From the NCBI RefSeq assembly GCF_004768465.1, contig NZ_SRMF01000001.1, positions 1,155,893 to 1,219,892 on the forward strand: DNA of 64,000 nucleotides, written 5' to 3'. A model generated the notes under the pieces. The model was given only the letters and a program-made list of their open reading frames with translations. It did no database searches and was not told where the DNA came from. The position numbers and the translations under genes were made by a program. The stretch is from Natronospirillum operosum. Lineage in GTDB: Bacteria > Pseudomonadota > Gammaproteobacteria > Pseudomonadales > Natronospirillaceae. Positions 42,299-51,302 of this stretch are shown piece by piece; the stretch's first letter is position 1, and the number at the start of each line of letters is the position of its first letter.

Positions 42299-43763
42299 GC
42301 CAATCAAGGTGCAGGGCTCCGGCCTGCTCAGTCGCACCCGGTCATCACTGGTGGTACGACTGCTGTTGTTCATGCTGATTGGCGTCACCGCCGCCCAGTT
42401 GATCACCAGCGCCATCTGGGCGCAGCAGGTCAGCCGCGACACCCGTCACAGCCTGTCGGGCAGCATTCGGCATCTGGCCATTTCCATGGCCTCGACCGTC
42501 CAGTACTTCTCTGCCCTGCCCGACAATGTGCGACCCGTAGTCATTGATCAGCAGCGCGAGGTCGGTGGCAGCCGCTACTTTATGCGCCTGAACGAAGAAC
42601 CGGTCAGCATGGGGGCGACGCTCGAGCACAGTCTGACCTCACTGGTCACTACCGAGGCCTCAACAGTGCTGCGCGACGAACTGGGGCATGAACAGGTACA
42701 GGTGGACCTGGTCATGCCGGACCGGGCGGAGATCGTCACCAACGGGCCCACGCTGGCGGAGTTTCCCGAGCGCTGGGTGCAACAAAGCCTGATTCTGGAG
42801 CCCCGCCCGGCCCCGGTGCTGATCGTGCAGGTGCGTTTGCGTGACGGTTCCTGGATGTACATGGCCACCCTGCTGCCCGACCCCTTCATTCTGGAAAACA
42901 CCGCCGTCTTTACCGGCGAACGCTGGCTTTCTCTGCTGGCCCTGCTGCTGGTTGTCGGCGGTCTGGCCTACTGGTTTGTGCGCCGTCAGACACGACCGCT
43001 GGCCGAGCTGGCTGCAGCTGCGGACGCCTTCGGCCGCGGGCTGGATCACTCTCCGCTGCGCGAATCCGGCCTGCGCGAGCTGGATACCACGGCGCATGCC
43101 TTTGCGGTCATGGAATCACGCCTGCAGCGCTACATGACCGACCGCGAGCGGCTTTTCGGCGCCATCTCGCACGATCTGAGAACACCAATCACCCGCCTCA
43201 AGCTGCGCACCGAACTGCTGGATGATCCGGCGGTACAGGCCGAGTTCGAAGAGGATCTGGATGATCTGGACCTGATGGTCAATGGCGCCCTGCAGATCGT
43301 CAAGGACAGCGATATCCATGAAGAACCGAGACCCGTGGATCTGTCACGACTGCTGCGCAAACTGGCGCGGGACAACGCCATCGCCAGCTACAGTGTCAGC
43401 CTGGATATCCGCACCCGGCGTCACTACCTGGGCAAGCCCCTGGCTTTGAAACGCTGCCTGGCCAATCTGATCGACAACGCCGTACAGTATGGTCAGTCTG
43501 CCGCAGTGAGCCTGGTCGAAGCAGGGGATCATCTGATTCTGCGCATCCGTGATCAGGGCCCCGGTATCGACGAAGAGCGCATAGAGCGTCTGTTCGAGCC
43601 CTATACCCGGCTCGAACACGGGCGCCAGCTGAACCGCAACGGCATGGGCCTGGGGCTGGGCATTGCCCGCTCGATTGTGCACGGCCATGGCGGCGAATTG
43701 GCAATGCGCAACCATCCCGAGGGCGGGCTGGAAATCACCCTCACCCTGCCACTGTCTTCCTGA
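42285..43763 (+). CDS. Membrane sensor histidine kinase (GtrS-like)
   Basis: A 492-residue kinase: TM1 about 23-45, a periplasmic domain about 46-212, TM2 about 213-232, HAMP-like linker (QTRPLAELAAAADAFGRG), the H-box with His296 (FGAISHDLRTPITRLKL), N-box (LANLIDNAVQYG) and G-boxes (IRDQGPGIDEE, GMGLGLGIARSI). The ATG at 42285 has GGGGG upstream and lies within the regulator gene. The periplasmic domain could contact the GltB-like protein encoded first in the operon. It ends just before a bidirectional terminator. Confidence 0.9.
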   Translation: MTHPEPIKVQGSGLLSRTRSSLVVRLLLFMLIGVTAAQLITSAIWAQQVSRDTRHSLSGSIRHLAISMASTVQYFSALPDNVRPVVIDQQREVGGSRYFMRLNEEPVSMGATLEHSLTSLVTTEASTVLRDELGHEQVQVDLVMPDRAEIVTNGPTLAEFPERWVQQSLILEPRPAPVLIVQVRLRDGSWMYMATLLPDPFILENTAVFTGERWLSLLALLLVVGGLAYWFVRRQTRPLAELAAAADAFGRGLDHSPLRESGLRELDTTAHAFAVMESRLQRYMTDRERLFGAISHDLRTPITRLKLRTELLDDPAVQAEFEEDLDDLDLMVNGALQIVKDSDIHEEPRPVDLSRLLRKLARDNAIASYSVSLDIRTRRHYLGKPLALKRCLANLIDNAVQYGQSAAVSLVEAGDHLILRIRDQGPGIDEERIERLFEPYTRLEHGRQLNRNGMGLGLGIARSIVHGHGGELAMRNHPEGGLEITLTLPLSS

Positions 43764-43789
43764 GCGCCAGGGCAACAGACGCCCACAAA

Positions 43790-43811
43790 AAAGCGGCCCG
43801 CAGGCCGCTTT
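43790..43811. terminator. Bidirectional terminator between kinase and rplS
   Basis: AAAGCGGCC / GGCCGCTTT with loop CGCA. On the minus strand it is followed by TTTTTTGTG, good for the rplS operon; on the plus strand by TCGATACTGT. Confidence 0.8.
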
Positions 43812-43839
43812 CGATACTGTACCAAGATCAGGATCGATC

Positions 43840-44196
43840 TCAGTTGATCTTTTCCTTGATACGGGCGCTCTTGCCTGAACGCTCGCGCAGGTAGTACAGC
43901 TTGGCCTGACGCACGTCACCGCGGCGCTTGACCGCAATGCTGTCGACCAGTGGGCTGTAGGTCTGGAAGGTACGCTCGACACCCACACCGTGCGAGACCT
44001 TGCGCAGCGTAAATGCTGAGTTCAGTCCCCGGTTGCGCTTGCCGATCACCACACCTTCGAAAGCCTGCAGACGCTCACGCGTGCCTTCAACGACCTTGAC
44101 CTGAACCACGATCGTATCACCCGGGCTGAACTCCGGTATTTCTTTGTTCATTTGTTCAGCTTCGATCTGCTGAATAATTGTGTTCTGGTTGCTCAT
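43840..44196 (-). CDS. rplS: 50S ribosomal protein L19
   Basis: A 118-residue L19 at the 30S-50S interface: [44 protein letters not shown] and [15 protein letters not shown] are conserved. The ATG at 44196 has AGGAG eight bases upstream; an ATG three codons earlier is less likely. Last gene of rpsP-rimM-trmD-rplS. Confidence 0.98.
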   Translation of the reverse strand: MSNQNTIIQQIEAEQMNKEIPEFSPGDTIVVQVKVVEGTRERLQAFEGVVIGKRNRGLNSAFTLRKVSHGVGVERTFQTYSPLVDSIAVKRRGDVRQAKLYYLRERSGKSARIKEKIN

Positions 44197-44201
44197 CGCA
44201 A

Positions 44202-44963
44202 TCACTCCTGTCTCTCGGGCGAGTTATCTGCCCATTGGCGTTGGAACTCGCCCAACAAGGTTTCTTCTTCCACCGTCAACTGACGATGCTCAAGTAACTC
44301 CGGCCGCCGCAGCCAGGTCCGGCCCAGCGCCTGCTGCAGTCGCCAGCGCCGGATGCGCTCATGATTACCGCTGAGCAACACTTCCGGCACCGCCTGACCG
44401 TCAATCTCTTCCGGGCGCGTATAATGTGGACAGTCCAGCAGCCCCTGGGTGAACGAATCTTCTACCGCTGACCGTTCATCGTTGAGGACACCGGGAACCA
44501 GCCTGGCCATTGCATCAATCATGCACATGGCGGCCAGTTCACCCCCGCTGAGGACATAGTCGCCAACGGACCATTCTTCATCGACCTCGGTCTGCAGCAC
44601 CCGTTCATCAACGCCTTCGTAGCGTCCACAGACCAGAATCAGCCTGCGTTTCCGAACCAGTTCCTGCACTCCGGCCTGGTCGAGGGGTCGCCCCTGCGGT
44701 GACAGGTAGATGGTGGTTACACCCTCGCCTGCAGCCGCCCTGGCATCCCGAATGGCATCGCGCAGTGGCTGCACCTTCATCACCATGCCGGGGCCGCCAC
44801 CAAAGGGGCGGTCATCGACCGTGCGATGTCGATCCGAGGTGTAATCCCGCGGATCCCAGTTATGCCACTCGATCAGCCCGTTACTGACAGCACGGCCAGA
44901 AACACCCTGCTCGGTAACGGCCCGGAACATGTCCGGAAAGAGGCTGACCGTGCCTATCCACAT
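44202..44963 (-). CDS. trmD: tRNA (guanine-37-N1)-methyltransferase
   Basis: Methylates G37 of tRNAs that read CNN/UNN-type codons to keep frame. The 253-residue protein begins [26 protein letters not shown] and has the trefoil-knot AdoMet site ([36 protein letters not shown]). It stands 5 bases before rplS and 21 bases after rimM. Confidence 0.98.
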   Translation of the reverse strand: MWIGTVSLFPDMFRAVTEQGVSGRAVSNGLIEWHNWDPRDYTSDRHRTVDDRPFGGGPGMVMKVQPLRDAIRDARAAAGEGVTTIYLSPQGRPLDQAGVQELVRKRRLILVCGRYEGVDERVLQTEVDEEWSVGDYVLSGGELAAMCMIDAMARLVPGVLNDERSAVEDSFTQGLLDCPHYTRPEEIDGQAVPEVLLSGNHERIRRWRLQQALGRTWLRRPELLEHRQLTVEEETLLGEFQRQWADNSPERQE

Positions 44964-44984
44964 AAACTATCCATATCACCCTGA

Positions 44985-45518
44985 CTAGAAGTCGGGGTCC
45001 CAGTCGACCGTGATGCGTCGGGCATCCGGATCGACGGCCTGAATGACCTCATCCCAGATCCAGGGAATCAACCGTTCAGATTGGTTGTCATCGGCCCGGG
45101 TACTGTGAACTACCAGTACATCATTGGCCGACCCGGCACTGATCAGGTGGCTGACTCGACCCAGATCCACCCCTTTCAGGGTATAGACCTGCATGCCTTC
45201 CAGTTGCCACCAGTAATACTCGCCCTCCGGCAGTTCCGGCAACTCCGACCGCGGTACCGCGATCTCGTAACCGGCCAGAGCTTCTGCCGCATTGCGGTCA
45301 TCCACTCCCTGCAGGTGGGCAATCATACCCTTGCCATGCGACTTGCCGCGGTCCACCACCACCTTCATCTGTTCGCCGTTGCGGCTCAATAACCACTCCT
45401 GATAATCCAGAATGCGGTCCATGGGGTCGGTATAGGAATACACCTTTACCCACCCACGCACCCCGTATACCGAGGTGATTTTGCCCAGCGTGATCAATTC
45501 TGATGGCTGTGCAGTCAT
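44985..45518 (-). CDS. rimM: Ribosome maturation factor RimM
   Basis: A 177-residue 16S processing factor that binds S19. The N-terminal domain has LGKITSVYGVRGWVKVYSYTDP, and the PRC-barrel has YYWWQLEGMQVYTLKG and the ending LIPWIWDEVIQAVD. I use the ATG at 45518 (MTAQPSELI). A TTG at 45530 with AGG six bases ahead would add MKLV and cannot be excluded. Confidence 0.95.
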   Translation of the reverse strand: MTAQPSELITLGKITSVYGVRGWVKVYSYTDPMDRILDYQEWLLSRNGEQMKVVVDRGKSHGKGMIAHLQGVDDRNAAEALAGYEIAVPRSELPELPEGEYYWWQLEGMQVYTLKGVDLGRVSHLISAGSANDVLVVHSTRADDNQSERLIPWIWDEVIQAVDPDARRITVDWDPDF

Positions 45519-45567
45519 GACAAGTTTCAATCAGTACCTGTGTTGTACGCCCGGATTGAACAGTAAA

Positions 45568-45828
45568 TCAAGCGGCGGCCTTGGCCTGCTTGCGATACTG
45601 CTTCAACAGTTGCTTGACTCGATCAGTCGGCTTGGCGCCTTTACCCACCCAGTACTCGACGCGACCAAGGTCCATACGCAGAGCCTCTTCCTGGCCACGG
45701 GCAATGGGGTTGAAAAAACCGACGTGTTCGATGAAACGACCATCACGCGGATTACGGCTATCCGCTACAGTGATCTTGTAGAACGGGCGCTTCTTGGCCC
45801 CGGTACGGGATAAACGAATGACGACCAT
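45568..45828 (-). CDS. rpsP: 30S ribosomal protein S16
   Basis: An 86-residue S16 ([25 protein letters not shown]). AGGAGG lies six bases before the ATG. First gene of the operon, preceded by a 145-nt leader with two hairpins and a sigma70 promoter. Confidence 0.98.
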   Translation of the reverse strand: MVVIRLSRTGAKKRPFYKITVADSRNPRDGRFIEHVGFFNPIARGQEEALRMDLGRVEYWVGKGAKPTDRVKQLLKQYRKQAKAAA

Positions 45829-45846
45829 CGCGTCCTCCTGGTTGTG

Positions 45847-45961
45847 GGCAGGTTTTGAAATCACCTGCCGTTTCAGTTGTCGGACCGCGGCCCTGAGGCC
45901 ACTGGTGCAAACTTCCAAAACGTTGCTTGAAACCACCATACCTGTACGTCACAGGCATGGC
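45847..45961 (-). promoter_or_regulatory. rpsP leader hairpins
   Basis: Two hairpins in the untranslated leader: GGCAGGT-N9-ACCTGCC (45847-45869), just before the ribosome site, and CCATGCCTGT-GACGT-ACAGGTATGG (45937-45961), near the transcript start. They could be feedback sites for a ribosomal protein; no known class is recognised. Confidence 0.4.
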
Positions 45962-45973
45962 ATGGGAGGCGCG

Positions 45974-46001
45974 ATTATACGGGGTTCAGCGCTAAAAGCA
46001 A
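45974..46001 (-). promoter_or_regulatory. Sigma70 promoter of the rpsP operon
   Basis: On the minus strand TTGCTT, 16-bp spacer, TATAAT (perfect -10). The transcript would start near 45967. Confidence 0.75.
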
Positions 46002-46007
46002 GACGGC

Positions 46008-47504
46008 TCAGCCGCCGTTCAGCAGCTTGTGGAGCTGCTCTACAGGCATCGGCCGGGCGAGCAGAAAGCCCTGCATTTCATCACAGCCATTGTCAGCCAG
46101 AAACTGCCGCTGCGCCTCGGTTTCCACTCCCTCGGCCACCAGCCGCATTTTCAGCGACTGCGCCATCACGATGATGGTACGGGCGATCATGGCGTCGTTG
46201 GCGTCATGGGGCAGATCACTGATGAAGGAGCGGTCAATCTTCAATTCATGCAACGGCAGACGCTTGAGCAGGTGCAGCGACGAATAGCCGGTACCAAAGT
46301 CATCGATGGAAAATCGAATGCCCATCCGGCGCAGACGTTCCATGGTGTCCAGACTGGCCTCCAGATTGCTCATGATGGCCGTTTCGGTAATCTCGAACTG
46401 CAGGTACTGGCACACATCTTCATTGCGCGCCAGCAACTGAAAGAAGTCATCCAGATAATCCCGAAAGCCGAACTCCTGGGCGGAGACATTGATCGATACC
46501 CGTTGCAGAACAGTGCCCAGCAGGTCACAGCCACGGAGTTCGGCCACCATCTTCTCCAGCACGATACGCGTAATATCATGGATCAGGCCCTGCTGCTCGG
46601 CCAGCCGGATAAAGCGTGCCGGCGGCACCGGACCGCGCTCCGGGTGCTCCCAGCGCAACAACACCTCGACCCCGGTGACCTGGCCCGAGGCCACGGCGAA
46701 CTGGGGCTGATAGACCAGATCGAACGAGCGCTCCTGTATGGCCAGCCGGAGATCCTGCACCAGCTTCAGGCTGTCTTCGAAAGACTCGCTGAAAGCCCGG
46801 TTGAACAACCGGTATTGGCCCGGCCCGGCCGCCTTGGCCTGCTCCAGAGCCACGGCGCCAGATGCCAGCAACTCGCGGGCATTGCCCCCATCATCAGGAA
46901 ACAGGGATACACCAATGCCACAACTGAACTGGAGCGTCTGCTGTGGCAATTGAATCCGCCGACAACAGGCCATGATGCGCAGCGCCCGTTCATCCAACTG
47001 TGAGCTGTTCTCCGATGCCCGCATGGTGACCACAAACTCGTCAGCACCGATGCGCCCTATGGGCCCGGTGGCCTCGAACTCACGGCGCAGCTGTGACGCC
47101 AGCTGCAGCAGCAGGTTGTCACCGGCAGCCTGACCGAGGGTGGCATTGATCTGCTTGAAACCGTCGATATTGACGAAGAACAGCGCCAGATGCTGGCCCT
47201 GACCCTGCAGCAGGCGGATCTGATCATCGATTTCATCACGCAGGACACCACGATTGAGCAGGCCAGTCAGGCCATCACGGCGCATCAGTTCTTTCTGATC
47301 CGCCAGCGCCCGGCGCGCCAGCAGGAAAAACAGCAGGCCAGTCACCAGAACGAAAAACCAGCCTTTGAGCGTCTGCAGCAGGGCCATCAACTGCGGGTCG
47401 TCTACCATCATGGCCAGTGCCTGATCGGAGAAGGCAATCCACAGCGAGCCGAACACCAGGTAGATCAGTGTCAAACGCAGTGCCCGATTCGATACTTCAG
47501 TCAT
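46008..47504 (-). CDS. GGDEF-EAL protein with degenerate motifs
   Basis: A 498-residue cyclic-di-GMP protein: two N-terminal membrane helices (about 10-30 and 46-64), a GGDEF domain and an EAL domain. The GGDEF motif reads GADEF (153-157) and the EAL motif reads EVL (280-282). Much of the phosphodiesterase core is intact (SINVSAQEFG, EITETAIM, DDFGTGYSSL, KIDRSFI, AEGVET). Cyclase activity is doubtful; phosphodiesterase activity is plausible, since EVL variants can work. Expressed alone, between rpsP and folE2. Confidence 0.9.
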   Translation of the reverse strand: MTEVSNRALRLTLIYLVFGSLWIAFSDQALAMMVDDPQLMALLQTLKGWFFVLVTGLLFFLLARRALADQKELMRRDGLTGLLNRGVLRDEIDDQIRLLQGQGQHLALFFVNIDGFKQINATLGQAAGDNLLLQLASQLRREFEATGPIGRIGADEFVVTMRASENSSQLDERALRIMACCRRIQLPQQTLQFSCGIGVSLFPDDGGNARELLASGAVALEQAKAAGPGQYRLFNRAFSESFEDSLKLVQDLRLAIQERSFDLVYQPQFAVASGQVTGVEVLLRWEHPERGPVPPARFIRLAEQQGLIHDITRIVLEKMVAELRGCDLLGTVLQRVSINVSAQEFGFRDYLDDFFQLLARNEDVCQYLQFEITETAIMSNLEASLDTMERLRRMGIRFSIDDFGTGYSSLHLLKRLPLHELKIDRSFISDLPHDANDAMIARTIIVMAQSLKMRLVAEGVETEAQRQFLADNGCDEMQGFLLARPMPVEQLHKLLNGG

Positions 47505-47584
47505 GGATCAGCCATTATCCCTGCTGAGCTATGTCTTCTGAAGGTAGGCGTCAAATAGTCCAAGCGCAAGTAAAAGGGACTGGC

Positions 47585-47608
47585 GGGGGCACCCCTGCGA
47601 ATGCCCCC
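47585..47608 (-). terminator. Possible terminator after folE2
   Basis: GGGGGCA / TGCCCCC hairpin 21 bp past the folE2 stop; on the minus strand a short CCCTTTT follows 11 bases later. Confidence 0.4.
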
Positions 47609-47628
47609 GGGAGGTACAGCGGGGACAG

Positions 47629-48582
47629 TCAGATGGGCTGGTAACCACCCTTGATACCCTTGCTGTTGATGGCTACCGCATCATGCGCATGCAGGCTCTC
47701 GTAGTGGTCCACCCGCAGCCAGAAATCACGCGCCCAGGGTTGCTGGTTGAGAATGGCCGTGACGCGGCGGGCAGCGTCTTCGCAGAACATCAGGTTAGCT
47801 GCATTCAGACGCGCGAACTCCTGTTCGTCTTCCCTTTTTACTGCGGTCTGGACCGGTGTATTCAGCGCCGCCTCGATGGCATCAATCATCGACAGGAAGG
47901 GGAATGCCGACAGCGTCGGGTCTACCTTGATTTTCACCTGTGCATTGGAGCGCTGACTGTGCGGGGTGGCACTGATGCCCTCTTCGGTACCCAGGAAGGC
48001 CATTACATCCTCTACACTGACCTGCCCTTCGGCACCGAACTGCTCCCGGAAACCGTCCTGAATCAGTTGCCGCGACAATGCCGCCGAACAAGGGCAGGTG
48101 GAAGAATAAGGCACATTGATTTCCAGCTCCATCTGGGGGCTGCCGTCATGCCAGATACAACGCACAGCACCCGGGTAGGCCTTGTAGCCCTGTTTGCCAC
48201 TTTTCAGCGACGGCCGCAGCGTGACCAGTTCAAAATCTGCCGTCAGATGAGCGCGCTCACTGAGCCCTTCATGGCTGTCGATGAACTGTTCCAGCACTGC
48301 AGAGAAGTCCTGCGGGGTGATGCCTTCCTTCACTGCCATGTCCTGTTGCGCCAGGTAGAGACGTGACATGTGAATACCCTTGGCATTCGGGTCATCAAGG
48401 CTGACAAAGCTGCCCATCTTGGCCTGCACGGACAACGGGGCCAGAGACTGGGCGTCCTTGAGGTGCAGTGGCAGGCTGATCCCATTCATCCCGACCCAGT
48501 CCAGAGCTCCGGACTGCACAGGCTGCCCCGCTTCCGCCACATCCGGCATCAGCCGGTTCAGTTCCGCTTCGCGCACACTCAT
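47629..48582 (-). CDS. folE2: GTP cyclohydrolase FolE2 (type IB)
   Basis: Converts GTP to dihydroneopterin triphosphate for folate and queuosine-type pathways. The 317-residue COG1469 protein has VPYSSTCPCSAALSRQ with the active/metal-site cysteines (Cys163, Cys165) and HMSRLYL and CEDAARRV segments. The ATG at 48582 has AGGA ten bases upstream; a TTG before it is possible. FolE2 replaces or backs up zinc-dependent FolE, often under zinc limitation, but I see no Zur-type palindrome upstream. QueF, which uses the same precursor line, is encoded 5 kb away. Confidence 0.92.
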   Translation of the reverse strand: MSVREAELNRLMPDVAEAGQPVQSGALDWVGMNGISLPLHLKDAQSLAPLSVQAKMGSFVSLDDPNAKGIHMSRLYLAQQDMAVKEGITPQDFSAVLEQFIDSHEGLSERAHLTADFELVTLRPSLKSGKQGYKAYPGAVRCIWHDGSPQMELEINVPYSSTCPCSAALSRQLIQDGFREQFGAEGQVSVEDVMAFLGTEEGISATPHSQRSNAQVKIKVDPTLSAFPFLSMIDAIEAALNTPVQTAVKREDEQEFARLNAANLMFCEDAARRVTAILNQQPWARDFWLRVDHYESLHAHDAVAINSKGIKGGYQPI

Positions 48583-48789
48583 CAAACTAATATCCTACTG
48601 TTTTGGTCAGGTATACAGGTGCTTAGTTTAGCCAAACGGAATACGCATTTCACCCGCTTTTTGGCTATCGGCTCAATTGCTATATACTGCCCGCCAATCT
48701 GCTCACACCCACATGCAAGGGAGTTGGCCTGACGCCAGTCTGTGGCGCCGGTCAAACTTTGCCTACTGAGATCGTCGGTACCGTTCAGC

Positions 48790-49494
48790 ATGACTCCCAG
48801 AAGATTTTACAGGATCAGACAGATATTGGATCAACGTCAGCCCGATCTGACCGTGCTGGCCGACGGCATTCACAAGTCGCAGAACATCTCGGCCATTCTG
48901 CGCACCTGCGATGCGGTGGGCATCAATGAACTGCACTGGATTGTACCGCCCGGAGAGAAATCCGGCATCTGGAAGCGCAGCGCCGGCGGCAGTGCGCGCT
49001 GGGTAAAGCCACAGCGGCATCCTGACAGCGCCATCGCTGTGGCTCACCTGCAGGCGCGCGGCATGGTCCTCTATGCGGCCCACCTGTCGCCCACCGCCGT
49101 GGATTACCGGGAGGTGGATTATACCCGCCCCTGTGCCGTCGTGCTGGGGGCGGAAAAGGAAGGCGTCAGTACTGCCGTGCGTGCCGCCTGCAGTGCCGAG
49201 ATCACCATTCCCATGTATGGCATGGTGGAATCCTTCAATGTATCGGTGGCCGCCGCGCTGATTCTGGCCGAAGTCCGGCAGCAGCGTGAGCGGGCCGGCC
49301 TCTATGACACCGGCAGCCGCTTGCCAAAGGACCTCTATGAACGCACTCTGTTCGAGTGGTGCCACCCGAAAATGGCCCGTTTCTGTCGCGAGCGCAATCT
49401 GGACTACCCGCCCATGGATGCCGACGGCGATATTGCCGAACCCTCGGCCTGGTATGCTCAGGTCCGTGCCGAGCGCCTGGAGGAAAAAACATGA
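48790..49494 (+). CDS. trmH: tRNA (guanosine-18-2'-O)-methyltransferase TrmH
   Basis: A 234-residue SPOUT methyltransferase that modifies Gm18. Motifs are NISAILRTCDAVGI (motif 1), VVLGAEKEGVS (motif 2) and IPMYGMVESFNVSVAAALIL (motif 3), with the C-terminal TrmH extension. The ATG at 48790 begins MTPRRFYRIRQIL; upstream codons are poorly conserved. A -10-like TATATACT lies at about 48680. It overlaps the CDF gene by four bases (ATGA). Confidence 0.94.
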   Translation: MTPRRFYRIRQILDQRQPDLTVLADGIHKSQNISAILRTCDAVGINELHWIVPPGEKSGIWKRSAGGSARWVKPQRHPDSAIAVAHLQARGMVLYAAHLSPTAVDYREVDYTRPCAVVLGAEKEGVSTAVRAACSAEITIPMYGMVESFNVSVAAALILAEVRQQRERAGLYDTGSRLPKDLYERTLFEWCHPKMARFCRERNLDYPPMDADGDIAEPSAWYAQVRAERLEEKT

Positions 49495-50621
49495 CACCGG
49501 ATGAATACCGACAGGACAACAAGGCCAGAGAGCAGGCCATGCAACGCGTCACCTGGATCAGTACCGGGGTCGATCTGTTGCTGGCGGTGGTCAAGCTGAC
49601 CGTGGGCCTGCTGGTCCGCTCCCCGGCCCTGATCGCGGACGGCATTCACAGCTTCTCCGATCTGGTGACCGATTTCTTCGTGTTGTTCATCAACCGCATA
49701 TCGCATGAAGAGCCGGACTCCGACCACCCCTATGGTCATGCACGCTTTGAAACGCTGGGTACGGTACTGATCGGCGCCGTTCTGACCGGGGTGGCCATCG
49801 GGCTGGTGTGGGACAATGTAGCCCGCCTGCTCGGTGATGAACCGGTTGCCAACCCCAGCCTCTGGGCCATTGGTGCGGCGGCCCTGTCCCTGCTGGCCAA
49901 GGAAGGTCTCTATCACTATGGTCGCTTCTGGGCACGCCGGCTGGATTCGTCACTGCTGGAAGCCAATGCCTGGCACAGCCGCAGTGATGCCCTGTCCAGC
50001 CTGGTGGTGCTGGCCGGGGTCATCGCCACCTGGTTCGGCCATGGCTGGATTGAGGCCTGGGCGGCGCTGATCGTTGCCGCCATGATCGGCAAGATGGGCC
50101 TGACCCTGGCCTGGGATGCCCTGCAGGACCTGGCCGACCGCGGGGTACCGGAAGACACTCAGCAACGCATGAAGCGAGAGATCCGGGCCGTGCCCGGCGT
50201 GGACAATGTGCATCAGCTGCGTTCACGACGCATGGGCAACAGCATCTTTATCGATGTGCATATCCAGGTCGGCAACTTCATCTCGGTATCGGAAGGCCAT
50301 CAGATCGGCGACTGGGTCATGCGGCGCCTGCGCCGGGAGTTTCCGAAGCTGACCGATATCACGCTGCACGTGGACCCGGAAGACGATGCCGCCATCAGCA
50401 AGCAGCAAATTGCTCCGTTGCGCCCGGACATCGTCAAGGCCCTGCAGGCTTATCCGGCCCTCAGCGACCATCAGCGCCTGCAGATTCACTACCAGAGGCA
50501 ACGGGTGCGGCTGGAACTGTTCTTTGCCCGGCAGCCGGACGATCAGTGTCAGTCCGAACGACATCTGGCCATTCGGGACCTCGACTGGCTGGAAGATATA
50601 GAACTGTACTACCAGGTCTGA
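49491..50621 (+). CDS. Cation diffusion facilitator (FieF/CDF-type)
   Basis: A 376-residue metal exporter: membrane segments from about residue 20, metal-site motifs ALIADGIHSFSDLVTDF and HPYGHARFE in the first half and EANAWHSRSDALSSL in the second, then the cytosolic domain (VPGVDNVHQLRSRRMGNSIFIDVHIQV). The chain extends about 80 residues beyond the usual CDF end. Iron, zinc or manganese are likely substrates. GGAGG lies eight bases before the ATG and the start overlaps the trmH stop, so the genes are coupled. Confidence 0.92.
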   Translation: MTPDEYRQDNKAREQAMQRVTWISTGVDLLLAVVKLTVGLLVRSPALIADGIHSFSDLVTDFFVLFINRISHEEPDSDHPYGHARFETLGTVLIGAVLTGVAIGLVWDNVARLLGDEPVANPSLWAIGAAALSLLAKEGLYHYGRFWARRLDSSLLEANAWHSRSDALSSLVVLAGVIATWFGHGWIEAWAALIVAAMIGKMGLTLAWDALQDLADRGVPEDTQQRMKREIRAVPGVDNVHQLRSRRMGNSIFIDVHIQVGNFISVSEGHQIGDWVMRRLRREFPKLTDITLHVDPEDDAAISKQQIAPLRPDIVKALQAYPALSDHQRLQIHYQRQRVRLELFFARQPDDQCQSERHLAIRDLDWLEDIELYYQV

Positions 50622-50640
50622 TACCGGCAGGCGCCGAGCA

Positions 50641-51201
50641 TCAGAACCGAGAACAGTACTGATCGAGCGGGATCTCGTGGCGTTGCTTGGGTGTGCCCAG
50701 CGCCGTGCCCACATAGAGAAAGGCCACCAGATGATCTTCCTGGCCCAGACCGAAAGCAGCCTTGACATGCGGATGATAGGCCATGGCCCCGGTACGCCAC
50801 ATGCTGGCATAACCCAGGCCATCCAGCGCGGTCTGCATCAGGCTGACGCAGGCTGCTGTTGAAGCCAGCTGTTCGATCACCGGCACCTTTTCGTGTGCAA
50901 CCGGCTGACATCCTGCCACCAGAATCAGGGGCGCGCGCAGCGGTCTGGTCCTGGCCTTTTCCAGCGCGGCCGGTGACGCTTGCGGATTGTCCTGTCTGAC
51001 GGCCGCAGCAAAACACTCACCCAGACGAGCCAGCCCGTCACCGCTGACCTGATGCAAGCGGGTCGGGCGCAGATAGGCATGATCCGGTGCCAGCAGGCCC
51101 GCGCGCAATACCTGCTCCAGTTCGTCCGGTGTTGGTGCCGGCTGATCCAGGCGCGGCATGGAGGCCCTGTTGAGCAACTGCTGCACGACGGGTGCGGTCA
51201 T
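50641..51201 (-). CDS. Nitroreductase family protein (YdjA-like)
   Basis: A 186-residue FMN-dependent oxidoreductase of the short YdjA class: LLNRASMPRLDQPAPTPDEL at the FMN-phosphate site, APDHAYLRPTRLHQV, then STAACVSLMQTALDGLGYASMWRTGAMAY. The physiological substrate is unknown. It is convergent with the CDF gene (20-bp gap) and divergent from the cyclase gene. Confidence 0.9.
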   Translation of the reverse strand: MTAPVVQQLLNRASMPRLDQPAPTPDELEQVLRAGLLAPDHAYLRPTRLHQVSGDGLARLGECFAAAVRQDNPQASPAALEKARTRPLRAPLILVAGCQPVAHEKVPVIEQLASTAACVSLMQTALDGLGYASMWRTGAMAYHPHVKAAFGLGQEDHLVAFLYVGTALGTPKQRHEIPLDQYCSRF

Positions 51202-51302
51202 TTCTGATCCCCGATAACTGTGTAATAATAGCGCCCGGCTCGATTGTCATGACCGGACAGGTCCGGCACAAAATAACAGGGATTATTTCAGCAGGCCATG
51301 CT

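Noticed and set aside
48583-48789. Zur operator upstream of folE2
   Set aside because: folE2 is often zinc-regulated, but no GTTATA-type palindrome is present in this gap.
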